40,090 nt of DNA, from NCBI GenBank assembly GCA_963634825.1, contig CAVHCP010000010.1, forward strand, positions 1-40,090, read 5' to 3'. Source of the stretch: Gallibacter sp963634825. GTDB lineage: Bacteria; Bacillota; Clostridia; Peptostreptococcales; Anaerovoracaceae. Below are positions 6,900 through 15,443 of the stretch, piece by piece. Positions within the stretch are counted from its first letter, which is position 1. Each line of letters begins with the position of its first letter. The notes under the pieces were generated by a model that saw nothing but the letters and a program-made list of their open reading frames with translations, did not search any database and was not told the origin of the DNA. The translations under genes and the position numbers were made by a program.

Positions 6900-8912
6900 T
6901 TAGTCGTATTGCAACCATTTTTCATATTTTTTTTGCACCCTGTCCTTGAGTATGCAAAGCTCATCGCTAAGCTCTGCAAGCCTCTGATAATCGTCAGTTG
7001 CAGCTTCATTTATCTCATTTTCAAGCTCATAGCACGCTATCTCAAGCTCCTCTATTTCCTGCTCAAGCGCCTGCTTTTCTCTTTCCTCTCGCCTCTTTTT
7101 TGCTTCGAGCTCCTTTTTTAATTTTCTCTCCTCGGCAGGCGTCAGCTTCACGGCATCACAAGCATCCGGCATCGCTTGCGCCAGTTCTATATGCTTAGCT
7201 TCAGCGGATTTCCCAGTCTCGCTTGTCTTATCAGCCCCTCCACGGACATTAGTAGCATACGCCTCATCCTTCTTTTTTATGTAATAATCATACTTACCGA
7301 GATAAGAGATGATACCGTTAGATGTAAGCTCCAAAATCCTGTCCGGCACTCGTGACAAAAAATATCTGTCATGTGTTACAACAAGGACTGCTCCCGGGAA
7401 ATCCAAAATTGCATCCTCAAAAATTTCCTTTGACGGTATGTCGAGGTGATTTGCAGGCTCGTCCATTATAAGGAAATTTGCTCCACTCATCATAAGTTTC
7501 AAAAGCGACAGTCTTGCCTTTTCTCCTCCCGAAAGCATCGCTACAGGCAAATTGACCATATCATCCTTAAACATAAATCTGCCGAGCATACCTCTAATCT
7601 CGGATTCCGAATATAGCCTATATGCGTCATGTATTTCCTCAAGAACCGTATTTCCTTCATTTAGCAGTTGTTGCCTCTGGTCGTAATATCCTATTTTGAC
7701 ATTTTGTCCGACCTTTATATGACCGTCCGTTGCCACAAGCTCACCGACAATTATCTTTAAAAGCGTACTCTTGCCGATACCATTGTGTCCGAGCAAACAA
7801 ACCTTTTCGCCTCTCTTTATGTCCATATCAACGCCGGCAAAAAGTCTTTTTTTGTCATCAGAAAATCCAAAGCTCTTTGACAGGTTTTCTATATGAAGCA
7901 CATCGTTGCCACTTTTGTATTCCTCCGTAAAACGAAGTCTCATCTGCCCCCGAGGACCAAAAGTAGCATTCATAGGCTCGCCCGCCGACTCTTCTTTGAG
8001 TTTTTCAAGCCTTTTTTCGCGTGACTGCGCCCTTTTGGCAAGTTTTTCTGTGCCCCTCTGTTTAAAGCGCCTTATCATCTCCTCCTGGCGTTTTATCTCC
8101 TTTTGTTCGTTTTCACGCCTTTTTATCTCACTTGCGAGTACTTCCTTTTTTCGCTCAACAAACGCCGAGTAGTTTCCCGTATATGCTGTAAGCCCGGCAT
8201 TTTCGACATCAAATATCTTATTTGTAAGTTTGTCTAAAAAATATCTATCGTGCGATACGATCATAATAGTGCCACTATATCCCTTTAGATACTGTTCAAG
8301 CCACCTTATCGTATCGATATCAAGATGATTTGTCGGCTCGTCAAGCAACAGCAAATCAGGCTTTTTTAAAAGCAAGCACGCAAGCGCAAATCGCATTCGC
8401 TCGCCACCCGAAAGCATATCTATCGTCTTTTCACAGTCGTTTTCTGTAAATCTCATGCTCGACAATATACCCTTTATCTCGCTCTTATATACATATCCGC
8501 CACTATTTTCAAAGGTCTGCGCAAGCTCATCATACTCTGCTATGAGCTTTTCGGCTTTCGCCTTGTCTTTTTCATAGTCCATCTCTGCTATTTTAGCGGA
8601 AAGCAAAAGCATTTTTTCTTCCATTCTTTTTAATGGTTCAAATATCCTTTCCGCCTCCATAATCAATGTGTTTTGCGAATCAAACTCATCAGTTTGTCTC
8701 AAATATCCGACTTTGCATTCCTGTGGGATAAACACCTCGCCACTCGTTTTTTCTATCTCGCCTGTTATCAGCTTGAGAAGCGTTGACTTGCCTGCGCCGT
8801 TTAGCCCCACTACGCCTATCTTGTCGCCTTTATTTACATGAAAAGAGATGTTATCGAGGATAACATCAGTGCCATAGCTTTTTGATAGATTTTTTGCGCT
8901 AAGTATGATCAT
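6900..8912 (-). CDS. ABC-F family ATPase (ribosome-associated type)
   Basis: The soluble protein of 670 residues has two ABC cassettes and no membrane segment. Walker A motifs are GLNGAGKS (36-43) and GHNGIGKS (about 370), both signature loops read LSGGE, and Walker B runs end in DEPTNHLD and DEPANHLD. A charged linker joins the cassettes, and a long Glu/Lys-rich coiled coil forms the last 90 residues, as in YdiF/Uup-type members. ABC-F proteins act on ribosomes in translation quality control or antibiotic protection; which role applies here cannot be told. The start overlaps the tsaD stop by 4 bases. Confidence 0.92.
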   Translation of the reverse strand: MIILSAKNLSKSYGTDVILDNISFHVNKGDKIGVVGLNGAGKSTLLKLITGEIEKTSGEVFIPQECKVGYLRQTDEFDSQNTLIMEAERIFEPLKRMEEKMLLLSAKIAEMDYEKDKAKAEKLIAEYDELAQTFENSGGYVYKSEIKGILSSMRFTENDCEKTIDMLSGGERMRFALACLLLKKPDLLLLDEPTNHLDIDTIRWLEQYLKGYSGTIMIVSHDRYFLDKLTNKIFDVENAGLTAYTGNYSAFVERKKEVLASEIKRRENEQKEIKRQEEMIRRFKQRGTEKLAKRAQSREKRLEKLKEESAGEPMNATFGPRGQMRLRFTEEYKSGNDVLHIENLSKSFGFSDDKKRLFAGVDMDIKRGEKVCLLGHNGIGKSTLLKIIVGELVATDGHIKVGQNVKIGYYDQRQQLLNEGNTVLEEIHDAYRLYSESEIRGMLGRFMFKDDMVNLPVAMLSGGEKARLSLLKLMMSGANFLIMDEPANHLDIPSKEIFEDAILDFPGAVLVVTHDRYFLSRVPDRILELTSNGIISYLGKYDYYIKKKDEAYATNVRGGADKTSETGKSAEAKHIELAQAMPDACDAVKLTPAEERKLKKELEAKKRREEREKQALEQEIEELEIACYELENEINEAATDDYQRLAELSDELCILKDRVQKKYEKWLQYD

Positions 8913-9925
8913 AGTGGTAAATCCGCATACGCATCCATCATCAGATCGTCTGCTCCGTCCTTTTTGTATTTATAATATGCCGCACATCCTATCATAGCCG
9001 CATTGTCTGTACAAAGTATCGGTGATGGATAATACAGCTTTATGCCTTCCTTTTCGCACTCGTTTTTTAGCATTTCTCGCAACCTGCTATTTGCGGCAAC
9101 TCCGCCCGCAAGCACGAGCTTGTCCTTTTTTAAATCCTTTGCGGCCGATACTGCCTTTGCAACTATAACATCCAATACCGCCTGCTGAAAAGAGGCCGCA
9201 ACATCAGGTACATTTATTTCTCTGCCCTTTTGCTTCTCGGTGTTGACATAATTTAAAACTCCTGTTTTTATGCCACTAAAGCTAAAATCAAAGCTGCCTT
9301 TTTCGAGGAAAACCCTCTTAAACTCGATAGCATCAGGATTTCCTTTTTTTGCAATCTCGTCTATAAGCGGTCCCCCCGGGTAGCCAAGTCCAAGCACGCG
9401 AGCGACCTTGTCATATGCTTCGCCTGCCGCATCATCTCTTGTCTTTCCAATAATATGACATGTTTGATAATCCAAAACCTCAACGATATTTGTATGACCG
9501 CCTGAGACGATAAGCGCCATAAAAGGTGGCTCAAGTTCCTTATGTTCTATGAAGTTTGCGCTAATATGCCCAATTATGTGATGTGCCCCCACAAGCGGCT
9601 TATTAAGTGCAAGCGCATATGCTTTAGCTGTCGCTATGCCGATAAGAAGCGCACCGACCAGCCCCGGGCCATTTGTCACTCCTATCAGATCGATATCGTC
9701 AAAGCTACAATCCGCTTCTACAAGTGCCTGCCTTGTGACCTCATTTATATTTTCGAGATGGTGCCTTGAAGCGATCTCCGGCACAACTCCGCCATATAGC
9801 TTATGTATGTCAATTTGTGAAGCTATAATATTGGAAAGCACATTTCTGCCGTCAGCCATAATAGCAACCGATGTCTCGTCACAGCTTGATTCTATTGCAA
9901 GTGTTATAAATTGTCCGTCTTTCAT
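8909..9925 (-). CDS. tsaD: tRNA N6-adenosine threonylcarbamoyltransferase TsaD
   Basis: This is the catalytic subunit that transfers threonylcarbamoyl to A37 of ANN-decoding tRNAs (t6A). At 338 residues it has normal length. It carries the ASKHA fold signature IESSCDETSVA near the N-terminus, the metal ligands HIIGH (H116 and H120), and the ATP-binding segment FSFSGIKT. It is 4-base overlapped with both rimI upstream and abcF downstream, giving a coupled tsaB-rimI-tsaD-abcF run. The partner tsaE is not in the window. Confidence 0.97.
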   Translation of the reverse strand: MKDGQFITLAIESSCDETSVAIMADGRNVLSNIIASQIDIHKLYGGVVPEIASRHHLENINEVTRQALVEADCSFDDIDLIGVTNGPGLVGALLIGIATAKAYALALNKPLVGAHHIIGHISANFIEHKELEPPFMALIVSGGHTNIVEVLDYQTCHIIGKTRDDAAGEAYDKVARVLGLGYPGGPLIDEIAKKGNPDAIEFKRVFLEKGSFDFSFSGIKTGVLNYVNTEKQKGREINVPDVAASFQQAVLDVIVAKAVSAAKDLKKDKLVLAGGVAANSRLREMLKNECEKEGIKLYYPSPILCTDNAAMIGCAAYYKYKKDGADDLMMDAYADLPL

Positions 9926-10425
9926 ACTTTAACCCTTCTCCACATTATTATGGCATCCTCTTTGCCATCATAATAATTTTTTCGCACCCCTTCGCATGCA
10001 AAGCCGTGCTTTTTATATAACTTTTGTGCCGGTAAATTGCTTTTTCTAACCTCAAGTGTAAGTGCCTCAACCGCCCTTGCTTCGGAATTTTTAATAAGAG
10101 CCTCTATCAACATATCCGCAATACCGCATCTCCTGTGCTCCTCTGCTACGGCTACATTTGTTATATGCCCTTCGCCTGCAATATACCAAACTCCCACATA
10201 TCCGACAATGCTTTTGTTATCCGCTACAAAATAATGTGCCGGCTCATTTTGCTCTATCTCCCGCAAAATCTCAGCCTCGCTCCACGGCATACTAAAACAT
10301 TGCTTTTCTATCTCTGCTATCGCCTTTGCATCGCTTGCCTTGGCCTCTCTTATTGTAATTTCCTTGCTGCTCAAGGTCTCACCTATCGCCACTTGGCTTT
10401 TTGCTGTCTCCCTTGCTCTTTGCAT
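9922..10425 (-). CDS. rimI: Ribosomal protein S18-alanine N-acetyltransferase RimI
   Basis: This GNAT-fold enzyme is expected to acetylate the N-terminus of ribosomal protein S18. The 167-residue protein has the acetyl-CoA loop in EEHRRCGIADML and the usual LEVRKSNLPAQKLYKKHGF C-terminal motif. The first 20 or so residues form an extension compared with typical RimI. An AAAGGAAC ribosome site supports ATG 10425, one base after the tsaB stop. The position between tsaB and tsaD is the common Firmicute arrangement. Confidence 0.92.
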   Translation of the reverse strand: MQRARETAKSQVAIGETLSSKEITIREAKASDAKAIAEIEKQCFSMPWSEAEILREIEQNEPAHYFVADNKSIVGYVGVWYIAGEGHITNVAVAEEHRRCGIADMLIEALIKNSEARAVEALTLEVRKSNLPAQKLYKKHGFACEGVRKNYYDGKEDAIIMWRRVKV

Positions 10426-10426
10426 T

Positions 10427-11272
10427 TTAGAGTTCCTTTTTTAATCTTTCTTCGAGATTTCTCTGCGCTTCAGATTTTCTCATATACTTCGGATGTAGCT
10501 CCTCAAAGGTCACAGTTTCGCCTTTTTTATACATCTCAAGCCCTACGCTTAGTACATTCTTCGCCTTTTGGTAAGTACCTGCCTCAAATGTTATATCTAA
10601 TATATCTATATTCGCGGGCTTACTCATATCTCCGCCCGTGATTTTTATTGCTTCTGACAGTGCCTCTGTAATTGCCTGCTCATATTTATCTACACCGTCT
10701 CCGACAAAAACAAGTTTTGGCATTGCGCCTTTTGAAGTCTCCGTATTATCAAGAGTATTTTTATTATAAGGAGTATTTTCCCTTACTATCTCGGTTGTTA
10801 TTTTTTTAGCAAGCTCGCCGATATCATACGCTCCTGCCTCTATTATAGTCTCTCCGTCCTTGCACAGTGTCGCAAAGACTTGATTGCTCCTCGCATCAAA
10901 AATCGGGCAGACAAAATCCCCGCTATCGTTTCTGGTATCGTTCCCGCTATTGTTTCCGCTACCATATCCTTTTGCAAAAGAATATAGTGTAGGCACCGAG
11001 ATGCACGGTGTGCCATTTACCTGCGAAAGCGCTCTTGCTGTCGATATGCCTATCCTGATACCCGTAAATGAACCCGGTCCCTCCGAGACAGCTATCGCAT
11101 CAAGCTCTCCTGCAGTTATCCCTGCTTCAGCCAAAATCTCCTCTATCATCGCTGCAAGAGTCTTTAGATGATTTAGCTTTTCGTATGAAATTTTTTCTCT
11201 GACCTGACCATTTGTCTCAAGCAGTGCAATACTGCAAAACTGACCTGTCGTTTCTATCGCTAAGATTTGCAT
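10427..11272 (-). CDS. tsaB: tRNA threonylcarbamoyladenosine biosynthesis protein TsaB
   Basis: This is the dimerisation partner of TsaD in t6A synthesis. It carries the ASKHA start MQILAIETTGQFCSIAL and the VSEGPGSFTGIRIGISTA motif. An upstream in-frame TTG at 11302 exists, but ATG 11272 gives the normal N-terminus and has GAGGAG 11 bases upstream (281 residues). That is longer than usual (about 230), because of a Gly/Asn/Asp-rich insert encoded by a 12-bp tandem repeat (10920-10967) and a second loop near the middle. First gene of the tsaB-rimI-tsaD-abcF run. Confidence 0.94.
   Translation of the reverse strand: MQILAIETTGQFCSIALLETNGQVREKISYEKLNHLKTLAAMIEEILAEAGITAGELDAIAVSEGPGSFTGIRIGISTARALSQVNGTPCISVPTLYSFAKGYGSGNNSGNDTRNDSGDFVCPIFDARSNQVFATLCKDGETIIEAGAYDIGELAKKITTEIVRENTPYNKNTLDNTETSKGAMPKLVFVGDGVDKYEQAITEALSEAIKITGGDMSKPANIDILDITFEAGTYQKAKNVLSVGLEMYKKGETVTFEELHPKYMRKSEAQRNLEERLKKEL
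10920..10967. repeat. 12-bp tandem repeat, four degenerate units, inside tsaB
   Basis: Four consecutive units of the type CCGCTATCGTTT, differing at a few positions each, encode a Gly-Asn-Ser-Asp rich loop. The unit length is a multiple of three, so unit gain or loss would keep the frame. Confidence 0.8.
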
Positions 11273-11333
11273 CCGCCTATACACTCCTCTGTTTTGTGCC
11301 AATGTACCTTTTAAAAAATTCTATTTGATATGA

Positions 11334-11376
11334 CAGAAAAACAAAGACTAATACATATTTCAGTCTTTGTTTTTTT
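11334..11376 (-). terminator. Terminator after the unknown gene
   Basis: The perfect nine-base stem ACAAAGACT/AGTCTTTGT with a 12-base loop has a U-run on both sides, so it can act in either direction. On the minus strand it lies 14 bases past the stop of the gene ending at 11390. Confidence 0.8.
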
Positions 11377-11389
11377 CGCTTAATACTTT

Positions 11390-12085
11390 TTATTTCAAGT
11401 TCTTTTTGATTTCTTTTTTTATCTCGTCACGAATTTCATCTTTGAAGTCAACGAGTGACTCCCTGATAGCATCATTTATTGCATATTTTAGATCCGACGG
11501 AAGCGCGCTCTTAGCACCAAAGTCGCCATATAGCTCGCTTGCCCCCATACTGCTTGGACCTCTTTCGATCTGAGAATGTATCTTTTCCATCTCTTTTCTG
11601 AAGTTGCCCTCAGTCAAATCTTCGCCTAAAGCATTTCGCAGTGTTGCGTGCTCGGTATTTTTTATATTGTCGAGGACAGCCTGCTCCTTTGTCAGTGCTT
11701 CTTCTAATTCGTCATGCGCTACATTGTGCAATAGGAACAGCTCTTCGAGCTCTCGTCTGACTTCATAATTTGTATGTATGATTTCCAAAAACAGATTGAA
11801 GTTTGAGCTCTTTGATGCATTCCTAAATTGCTCAACGTCCTTGCTGATAAACGAAACAATATTTTCGACTGTCTCGAATCTATAATTTCTTACAGGATAT
11901 GGTTCTATCCTCTGAAGATATATTTTTTCCTCATCCTTTATATAGCAAAAGTAGGAAACTGTAAGCTCCTGATTGATTTCAAATTTAAAAACCGAGACTC
12001 TCGATGTCCCTGACTGTATCTGTGTAGCTCCGAGCTGTTTTAGATTTAAGTGTAGCATATCTGCAGATACTGAAGATTTTGACAT
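11390..12085 (-). CDS. Unrecognised soluble protein
   Basis: I do not recognise a family. The 231-residue protein has no signal peptide or membrane segment. The first 90 residues look like alternating beta strands (SRVSVFKFEINQELTVSYFC and EKIYLQRIEPYP), and the rest is helical with charged heptad-like stretches (YEVRRELEELF, HDELEEALTKEQAVLDNI). It ends in a Lys/Glu-rich amphipathic tail. A GGAGGG ribosome site supports the start, and a clear terminator follows. It appears monocistronic and divergent from the FMN riboswitch-ribU unit; nothing links it to riboflavin. Confidence 0.7.
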   Translation of the reverse strand: MSKSSVSADMLHLNLKQLGATQIQSGTSRVSVFKFEINQELTVSYFCYIKDEEKIYLQRIEPYPVRNYRFETVENIVSFISKDVEQFRNASKSSNFNLFLEIIHTNYEVRRELEELFLLHNVAHDELEEALTKEQAVLDNIKNTEHATLRNALGEDLTEGNFRKEMEKIHSQIERGPSSMGASELYGDFGAKSALPSDLKYAINDAIRESLVDFKDEIRDEIKKEIKKNLK

Positions 12086-12223
12086 TTTTATTCCCTCCTA
12101 ATCATCATTGTTTGATGTTTTTCTCTGTGTTTTTTATCGCTTTTTGTCACAATGCTTATACAAAAAAAGTGCGACAATCATATATTCCATTTTACACTTT
12201 TCTTATAAATTTGCAATCTATAA

Positions 12224-12252
12224 TTGACGGATTTTTATAGCGGTGATATACT
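12224..12252 (+). promoter_or_regulatory. Sigma-A promoter of the FMN riboswitch-ribU unit
   Basis: TTGACG (12224-12229), a 17-base spacer and TATACT (12247-12252) lie about 50 bases before the aptamer. A small GC-rich hairpin (AGGCG/CGCCT) followed by TTTTT sits at about 12265-12283, between the expected start of transcription and the aptamer. Confidence 0.8.
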
Positions 12253-12305
12253 TTTTTTGGAAGCAGGCGTAGCGCCTTTTTCTCAGTCAAATTTAATAAA
12301 CAAAA

Positions 12306-12427
12306 TGTTTCAGGGCGAGGTGTGATTCCTCACTGGCGGTGACGAGCATATAGCTACAAGTCCGCGAGCTTTTTAGCAGAATCGGTAAAATCCGATACCA
12401 ACGGTAACAGTCCGGATGAAAGAAACG
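12306..12427 (+). ncRNA. FMN riboswitch (RFN element)
   Basis: The conserved RFN blocks appear in order: CAGGGCGAGGTGTGATTCC, CACTGGCGGT, TCCGCGAGC, ATCGGTAAAATCCGAT, CCAACGGTAACAGTCCGGAT and GAAAGAAAC. P1 can pair GTTTC at the left with GAAAC at the right. FMN binding normally switches off riboflavin synthesis or uptake. Downstream, GTGCAA/TTGCAC forms a hairpin, and a TTTTGTT segment can pair with the sequence just left of the aptamer; which of these is the expression platform is uncertain. Confidence 0.95.
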
Positions 12428-12512
12428 AAAGGGTGCAATTTTGATTGCACTTAATAGTTATTGCCTTGGATGTTTTGTTCAGGGATTTTTTAATATTTAG
12501 GAGGAATTAAAA

Positions 12513-13061
12513 ATGAATGAACAAAATGTTGCACAAAAAAACACGGTGAAGCTGGCAAAGATGGCTATGCTTGTGGCGATTTCGCTCTTGCTTGTAAATA
12601 TCCACTTTCCAATCTTCCCACCAATCGCATTTATGGAATACGATCCGGCAGATATACCTATCCTAATCGGTACATTTGCATTTGGACCCGCCGCAGGCTT
12701 TTTGATAACATGCGTCACTGCTGTTTTGCAGGGCATAACAGTCAGTGCGGCAAGCGGCGCATATGGCATCATCATGCATATTATTGCGACCGGTACATAT
12801 GTGCTTGTAGCAGGCTTTATCTATAAGCTCCACAAAGAAAAAAAAGGAGCTGTCCAAGCGATTATTTTTGGTACTTTAGCTATGAGCGCCATTATGGTTG
12901 TGGCAAATTATATAGTAACTCCATTTTTTATGGGAGTACCACGAAGCGCCATAACCGCTTTGCTACCATTTATCATTGCCTTCAATCTCATAAAAGCAGG
13001 CGTAAATGGTGCGATAACCTTTCTCTTGTATAAGAGAGTTTCGGGATTTTTGCATAGATAA
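12513..13061 (+). CDS. ribU: Riboflavin ECF transporter substrate-binding protein RibU
   Basis: This is the membrane S component that binds riboflavin and is energised by a shared ECF module encoded elsewhere. The 182-residue protein has about six hydrophobic segments, an N-terminal LAKMAMLVAISLLL helix and the FMEYDPADIPILIGTFAFGP segment characteristic of RibU. An AGGAGG ribosome site lies 8 bases before ATG. The FMN riboswitch directly upstream independently supports riboflavin as substrate. It has its own terminator and is the only plus-strand gene in this part of the window. Confidence 0.96.
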   Translation: MNEQNVAQKNTVKLAKMAMLVAISLLLVNIHFPIFPPIAFMEYDPADIPILIGTFAFGPAAGFLITCVTAVLQGITVSAASGAYGIIMHIIATGTYVLVAGFIYKLHKEKKGAVQAIIFGTLAMSAIMVVANYIVTPFFMGVPRSAITALLPFIIAFNLIKAGVNGAITFLLYKRVSGFLHR

Positions 13062-13079
13062 CATCAAAAAATAAAAAAA

Positions 13080-13124
13080 GTCGGCTAAATGTGCATTTTT
13101 TTGCACTTAGCCGATTTTTGTTTT
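13080..13124 (+). terminator. Terminator of ribU
   Basis: A stem TCGGCTAA(AT)GTGCA pairs with TGCACTTAGCCGA with a T-rich loop, followed by TTTTTGTTTTTG. Confidence 0.85.
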
Positions 13125-13148
13125 TGTATTTTTCTATGCAGCGCAGGA

Positions 13149-13344
13149 GCCTCTCCCCCTTAGCCCTCCCGCAAGTCCTCAGCGCAGGCGATGAATAACG
13201 CTCGTTCGCAGGCTTGCGGAGCGTCAGCAAAACTCGCACCTTCGGCGCTCAAACATTGCTGACGCTTTTCCGCTCGCCAAGCTCACTTCGCTGTTCATTG
13301 CTACTGCGCTTGCGGAGTTTGCGGGAGGGCTAAGGGGGAGAGGC
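13149..13344. repeat. Foldback element copy A (long palindrome with conserved core)
   Basis: A 26-base left arm (13149-13174) is exactly complementary to 13319-13344. The interior holds the core shared with copies B and C: TTCGCAGGCTTGCGGAG (13205-13221), GCGTCAGCA pairing with TGCTGACGC, an apical GCACC-TTC-GGCGC, and TCCGCTCGCCAAGCTCA. The arms are not those of B, and only loosely resemble those of C. It lies between the ribU and khpA terminators, where rimM-trmD-rplS would be expected in many Firmicutes. Confidence 0.9.
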
Positions 13345-13387
13345 TTCCGCGCCGCATTAATTAACAATAACCTGAAATCAAGCATTT

Positions 13388-13462
13388 AAAAACTGCACCG
13401 AGTGATATTATATGCCCCTTGTCAAGTAGACATGGGGTATATCAGACTTTAGTGCAGTTTTT
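13388..13462 (-). terminator. Long hairpin terminator of ylxM-ffh-rpsP-khpA
   Basis: Outer 11-base arms (AAAAACTGCAC/GTGCAGTTTTT) enclose inner complementary runs (TGATAT/ATATCA and TGCCCC/GGGGTA). On the minus strand it starts 10 bases after the khpA stop and ends in a U-run. At 75 bases it is longer than a typical terminator and might be a small palindromic element adopted as one. Confidence 0.75.
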
Positions 13463-13472
13463 GATGTAAAAA

Positions 13473-13703
13473 TTATTTGTCTATTTCTACAATCACCTTT
13501 TGGTGCTTTTTTGTTGCCGCAGCCCTTACTACCGTACGGATTGCCTTTGCTATCCTGCCGTGCTTACCAATCACCTTGCCCATATCAGGAGCTGCGACCT
13601 TTAGTTTTATTATTGTAGTCTGCTTGTCGCTTTCCTCTAAAACCTCTACCTCTTCCGGGTTATCTACAAGCGATTTTGCAATTGATTTTACTAATTCTCC
13701 CAT
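13473..13703 (-). CDS. khpA: KH-domain RNA-binding protein KhpA
   Basis: This small single-KH-domain protein is known in Gram-positive bacteria to bind RNA and pair with KhpB. It has 76 residues, with the RNA-binding GKVIGKHGRIAKAIR loop (the GxxG signature) near 46-60. ATG 13703 is preferred over the upstream GTG 13712 because the MGELVK start is that of the family. It follows rpsP by 20 bases, the standard ffh-rpsP-khpA order. Confidence 0.95.
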   Translation of the reverse strand: MGELVKSIAKSLVDNPEEVEVLEESDKQTTIIKLKVAAPDMGKVIGKHGRIAKAIRTVVRAAATKKHQKVIVEIDK

Positions 13704-13723
13704 TAGCTTCACCGCTTTCTTTC

Positions 13724-13966
13724 TTACTTTATAATGCCTGTCTTTTTAAATAAAGCCTTTACCACATCTGTTGGCTGTGCGCCTGTCGAAAGCCATTTAT
13801 TTGCCTTTTCCTCATCGATTTTGATAACCGGTGGTTCTACCAAAGGGTTGTAATATCCGAGCTCTTCGATAAATTTACCGTCTCTTGGTGCTCTTGAGTC
13901 AGCAACAACAACTCTATAAAAAGGCTTCTTGTGTGCTCCCATTCTCTTCAATCTAATCTTTACCAT
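13724..13966 (-). CDS. rpsP: 30S ribosomal protein S16
   Basis: The protein has 80 residues with the standard start VKIRLKRMGAHKKPFYRVVVADSR and the GYYNPL motif. A GGAGG ribosome site precedes ATG. It lies between ffh (about 130 bases upstream) and khpA. Confidence 0.98.
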   Translation of the reverse strand: MVKIRLKRMGAHKKPFYRVVVADSRAPRDGKFIEELGYYNPLVEPPVIKIDEEKANKWLSTGAQPTDVVKALFKKTGIIK

Positions 13967-14095
13967 TTTAAATTTCCTCCTGTGCTTATACTTTGCTTAT
14001 CTTTTCTTTTTTGTAATTCAAAGACCTTTTTGCTCTCATCCTTACTTTTATATTTTTAAAATTTATGTTTTAACTTCGAGCTTGCGCTCTTTTAG

Positions 14096-15430
14096 TTACA
14101 TACCTCTAAACATCTTCGGCAGCTTCGCTCCCGGCTTTGAAAACTGCTTCATCATCTTTTTTGTGCTGTCATACTTTTTTATAAGATTGTTTATCCTGCT
14201 AACCGGCTGACCGCTACCTGCCGCAATCCTCTTTCGTCTGCTTGCATTTAGTATGCGCGGATCGTTTCGCTCCTCCTTTGTCATCGACTGGATGATTGCT
14301 TCCATCTGCAAAAATTCTCTTTCGCCTTTTTCGATATCAACATCCTTCATCGCATTGCTGTTGACCCCGGGGAGCATACCAACGAGCTTGCCAAGACCGC
14401 CCATCTTTTTTATCTGTCCCATCTGCTCCAAGAAATCTTCTAAAGTGAATTGATTTTTCCTGAGCTTTTTTTCGAGCTTCTCAGCCTGCTTTTCGTCATA
14501 CGCTTCCTCTGCCTTTTCTATCAGCGAAAGCATATCTCCCATGCCAAGTATCCTGCTTGCCATCCTGTCAGGGTGGAATGGCTCAAGCGCATCTGTCTTT
14601 TCGCCCGTACCTATAAATTTGATAGGTTTGCCTGTAACCTTTTTAGCGGAAAGTGCCGCACCGCCTCGCGAATCGCCGTCCATCTTAGTCATCACTATGC
14701 CGTCTATGCCAAGCTTTTCGTTGAAGCCTACTGCCGCATTTACTGCATCCTGTCCTGTGAGAGCGTCAACTACGAGTAATATCTCGTGCGGTTTTATCTC
14801 TCTTTTTATATTTGCAAGCTCATCCATCAGTTCTTCGTCGATCTGAAGTCTGCCTGCCGTATCGACTATAAGTACATCATAGCCCTTGATCTCGGCTTCA
14901 CGCTTTGCCGCTCTTGCTATTTTCACAGGGTCTTTGCTTTCGCGCATCGTAAAGACAGGTGCATTTACCGATTTGCCCACGACCTCAAGCTGGTCAATAG
15001 CCGCAGGTCTGTAAATGTCACATGCACAAAGCATCGGCTTTTTGCCATTTTGCTTTAGCCACGCTGCGAGCTTGCCTGTAGTCGTTGTCTTACCTGTTCC
15101 CTGAAGTCCAACCATCATAATAGTTGTAAATCCGCTCGGCGAATATGTCAGCTTGCTGCTCGCTCCGCCCATAAGCTCTGTAAGCTCCTTATTTACAATC
15201 TTTATGACCTGCTGTGAGGGAGTCAGGCTTTTCATAACCTCCGCACCAAGCGATTTTTCTTTTACGGACGCCACAAATTCCTTTACAACTTTGAAATTTA
15301 CATCCGCCTCAAGAAGTGCGAGCTTGACCTCTCTCATCGCCGTATCGATATCAGCTTCGGTAAGCGAGCCCTTGCCTTTTAGCCCGGAAAATACATTTTG
15401 AAGTTTTTCGGATAAGCCTTCAAATGCCAT
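14096..15430 (-). CDS. ffh: Signal recognition particle GTPase Ffh
   Basis: This is the protein subunit of the bacterial SRP, targeting nascent membrane proteins to FtsY at the membrane. The 444-residue protein has a helical N domain (1-90), a GTPase G domain with P-loop GLQGTGKTTTTGK near 107-119, DTAGR and TKMDGDSRGG, and a methionine-rich M domain (about 300-435, MGQIKKMGGLGKLVGMLPG). It ends with FRGM. It follows ylxM by 13 bases in the conserved ylxM-ffh pair. Confidence 0.98.
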   Translation of the reverse strand: MAFEGLSEKLQNVFSGLKGKGSLTEADIDTAMREVKLALLEADVNFKVVKEFVASVKEKSLGAEVMKSLTPSQQVIKIVNKELTELMGGASSKLTYSPSGFTTIMMVGLQGTGKTTTTGKLAAWLKQNGKKPMLCACDIYRPAAIDQLEVVGKSVNAPVFTMRESKDPVKIARAAKREAEIKGYDVLIVDTAGRLQIDEELMDELANIKREIKPHEILLVVDALTGQDAVNAAVGFNEKLGIDGIVMTKMDGDSRGGAALSAKKVTGKPIKFIGTGEKTDALEPFHPDRMASRILGMGDMLSLIEKAEEAYDEKQAEKLEKKLRKNQFTLEDFLEQMGQIKKMGGLGKLVGMLPGVNSNAMKDVDIEKGEREFLQMEAIIQSMTKEERNDPRILNASRRKRIAAGSGQPVSRINNLIKKYDSTKKMMKQFSKPGAKLPKMFRGM

Positions 15431-15443
15431 TGTTGGTTCCCTT

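Noticed and set aside
12988..13239. Minus-strand open frame across the ribU end and foldback copy A
   Set aside because: It crosses a terminator and the palindrome and shows no family features.
13388..13462. Hairpin after khpA considered as a structured RNA or riboswitch
   Set aside because: It lies past the last gene of the operon and ends in a U-run; a terminator explains it, although its length is unusual.
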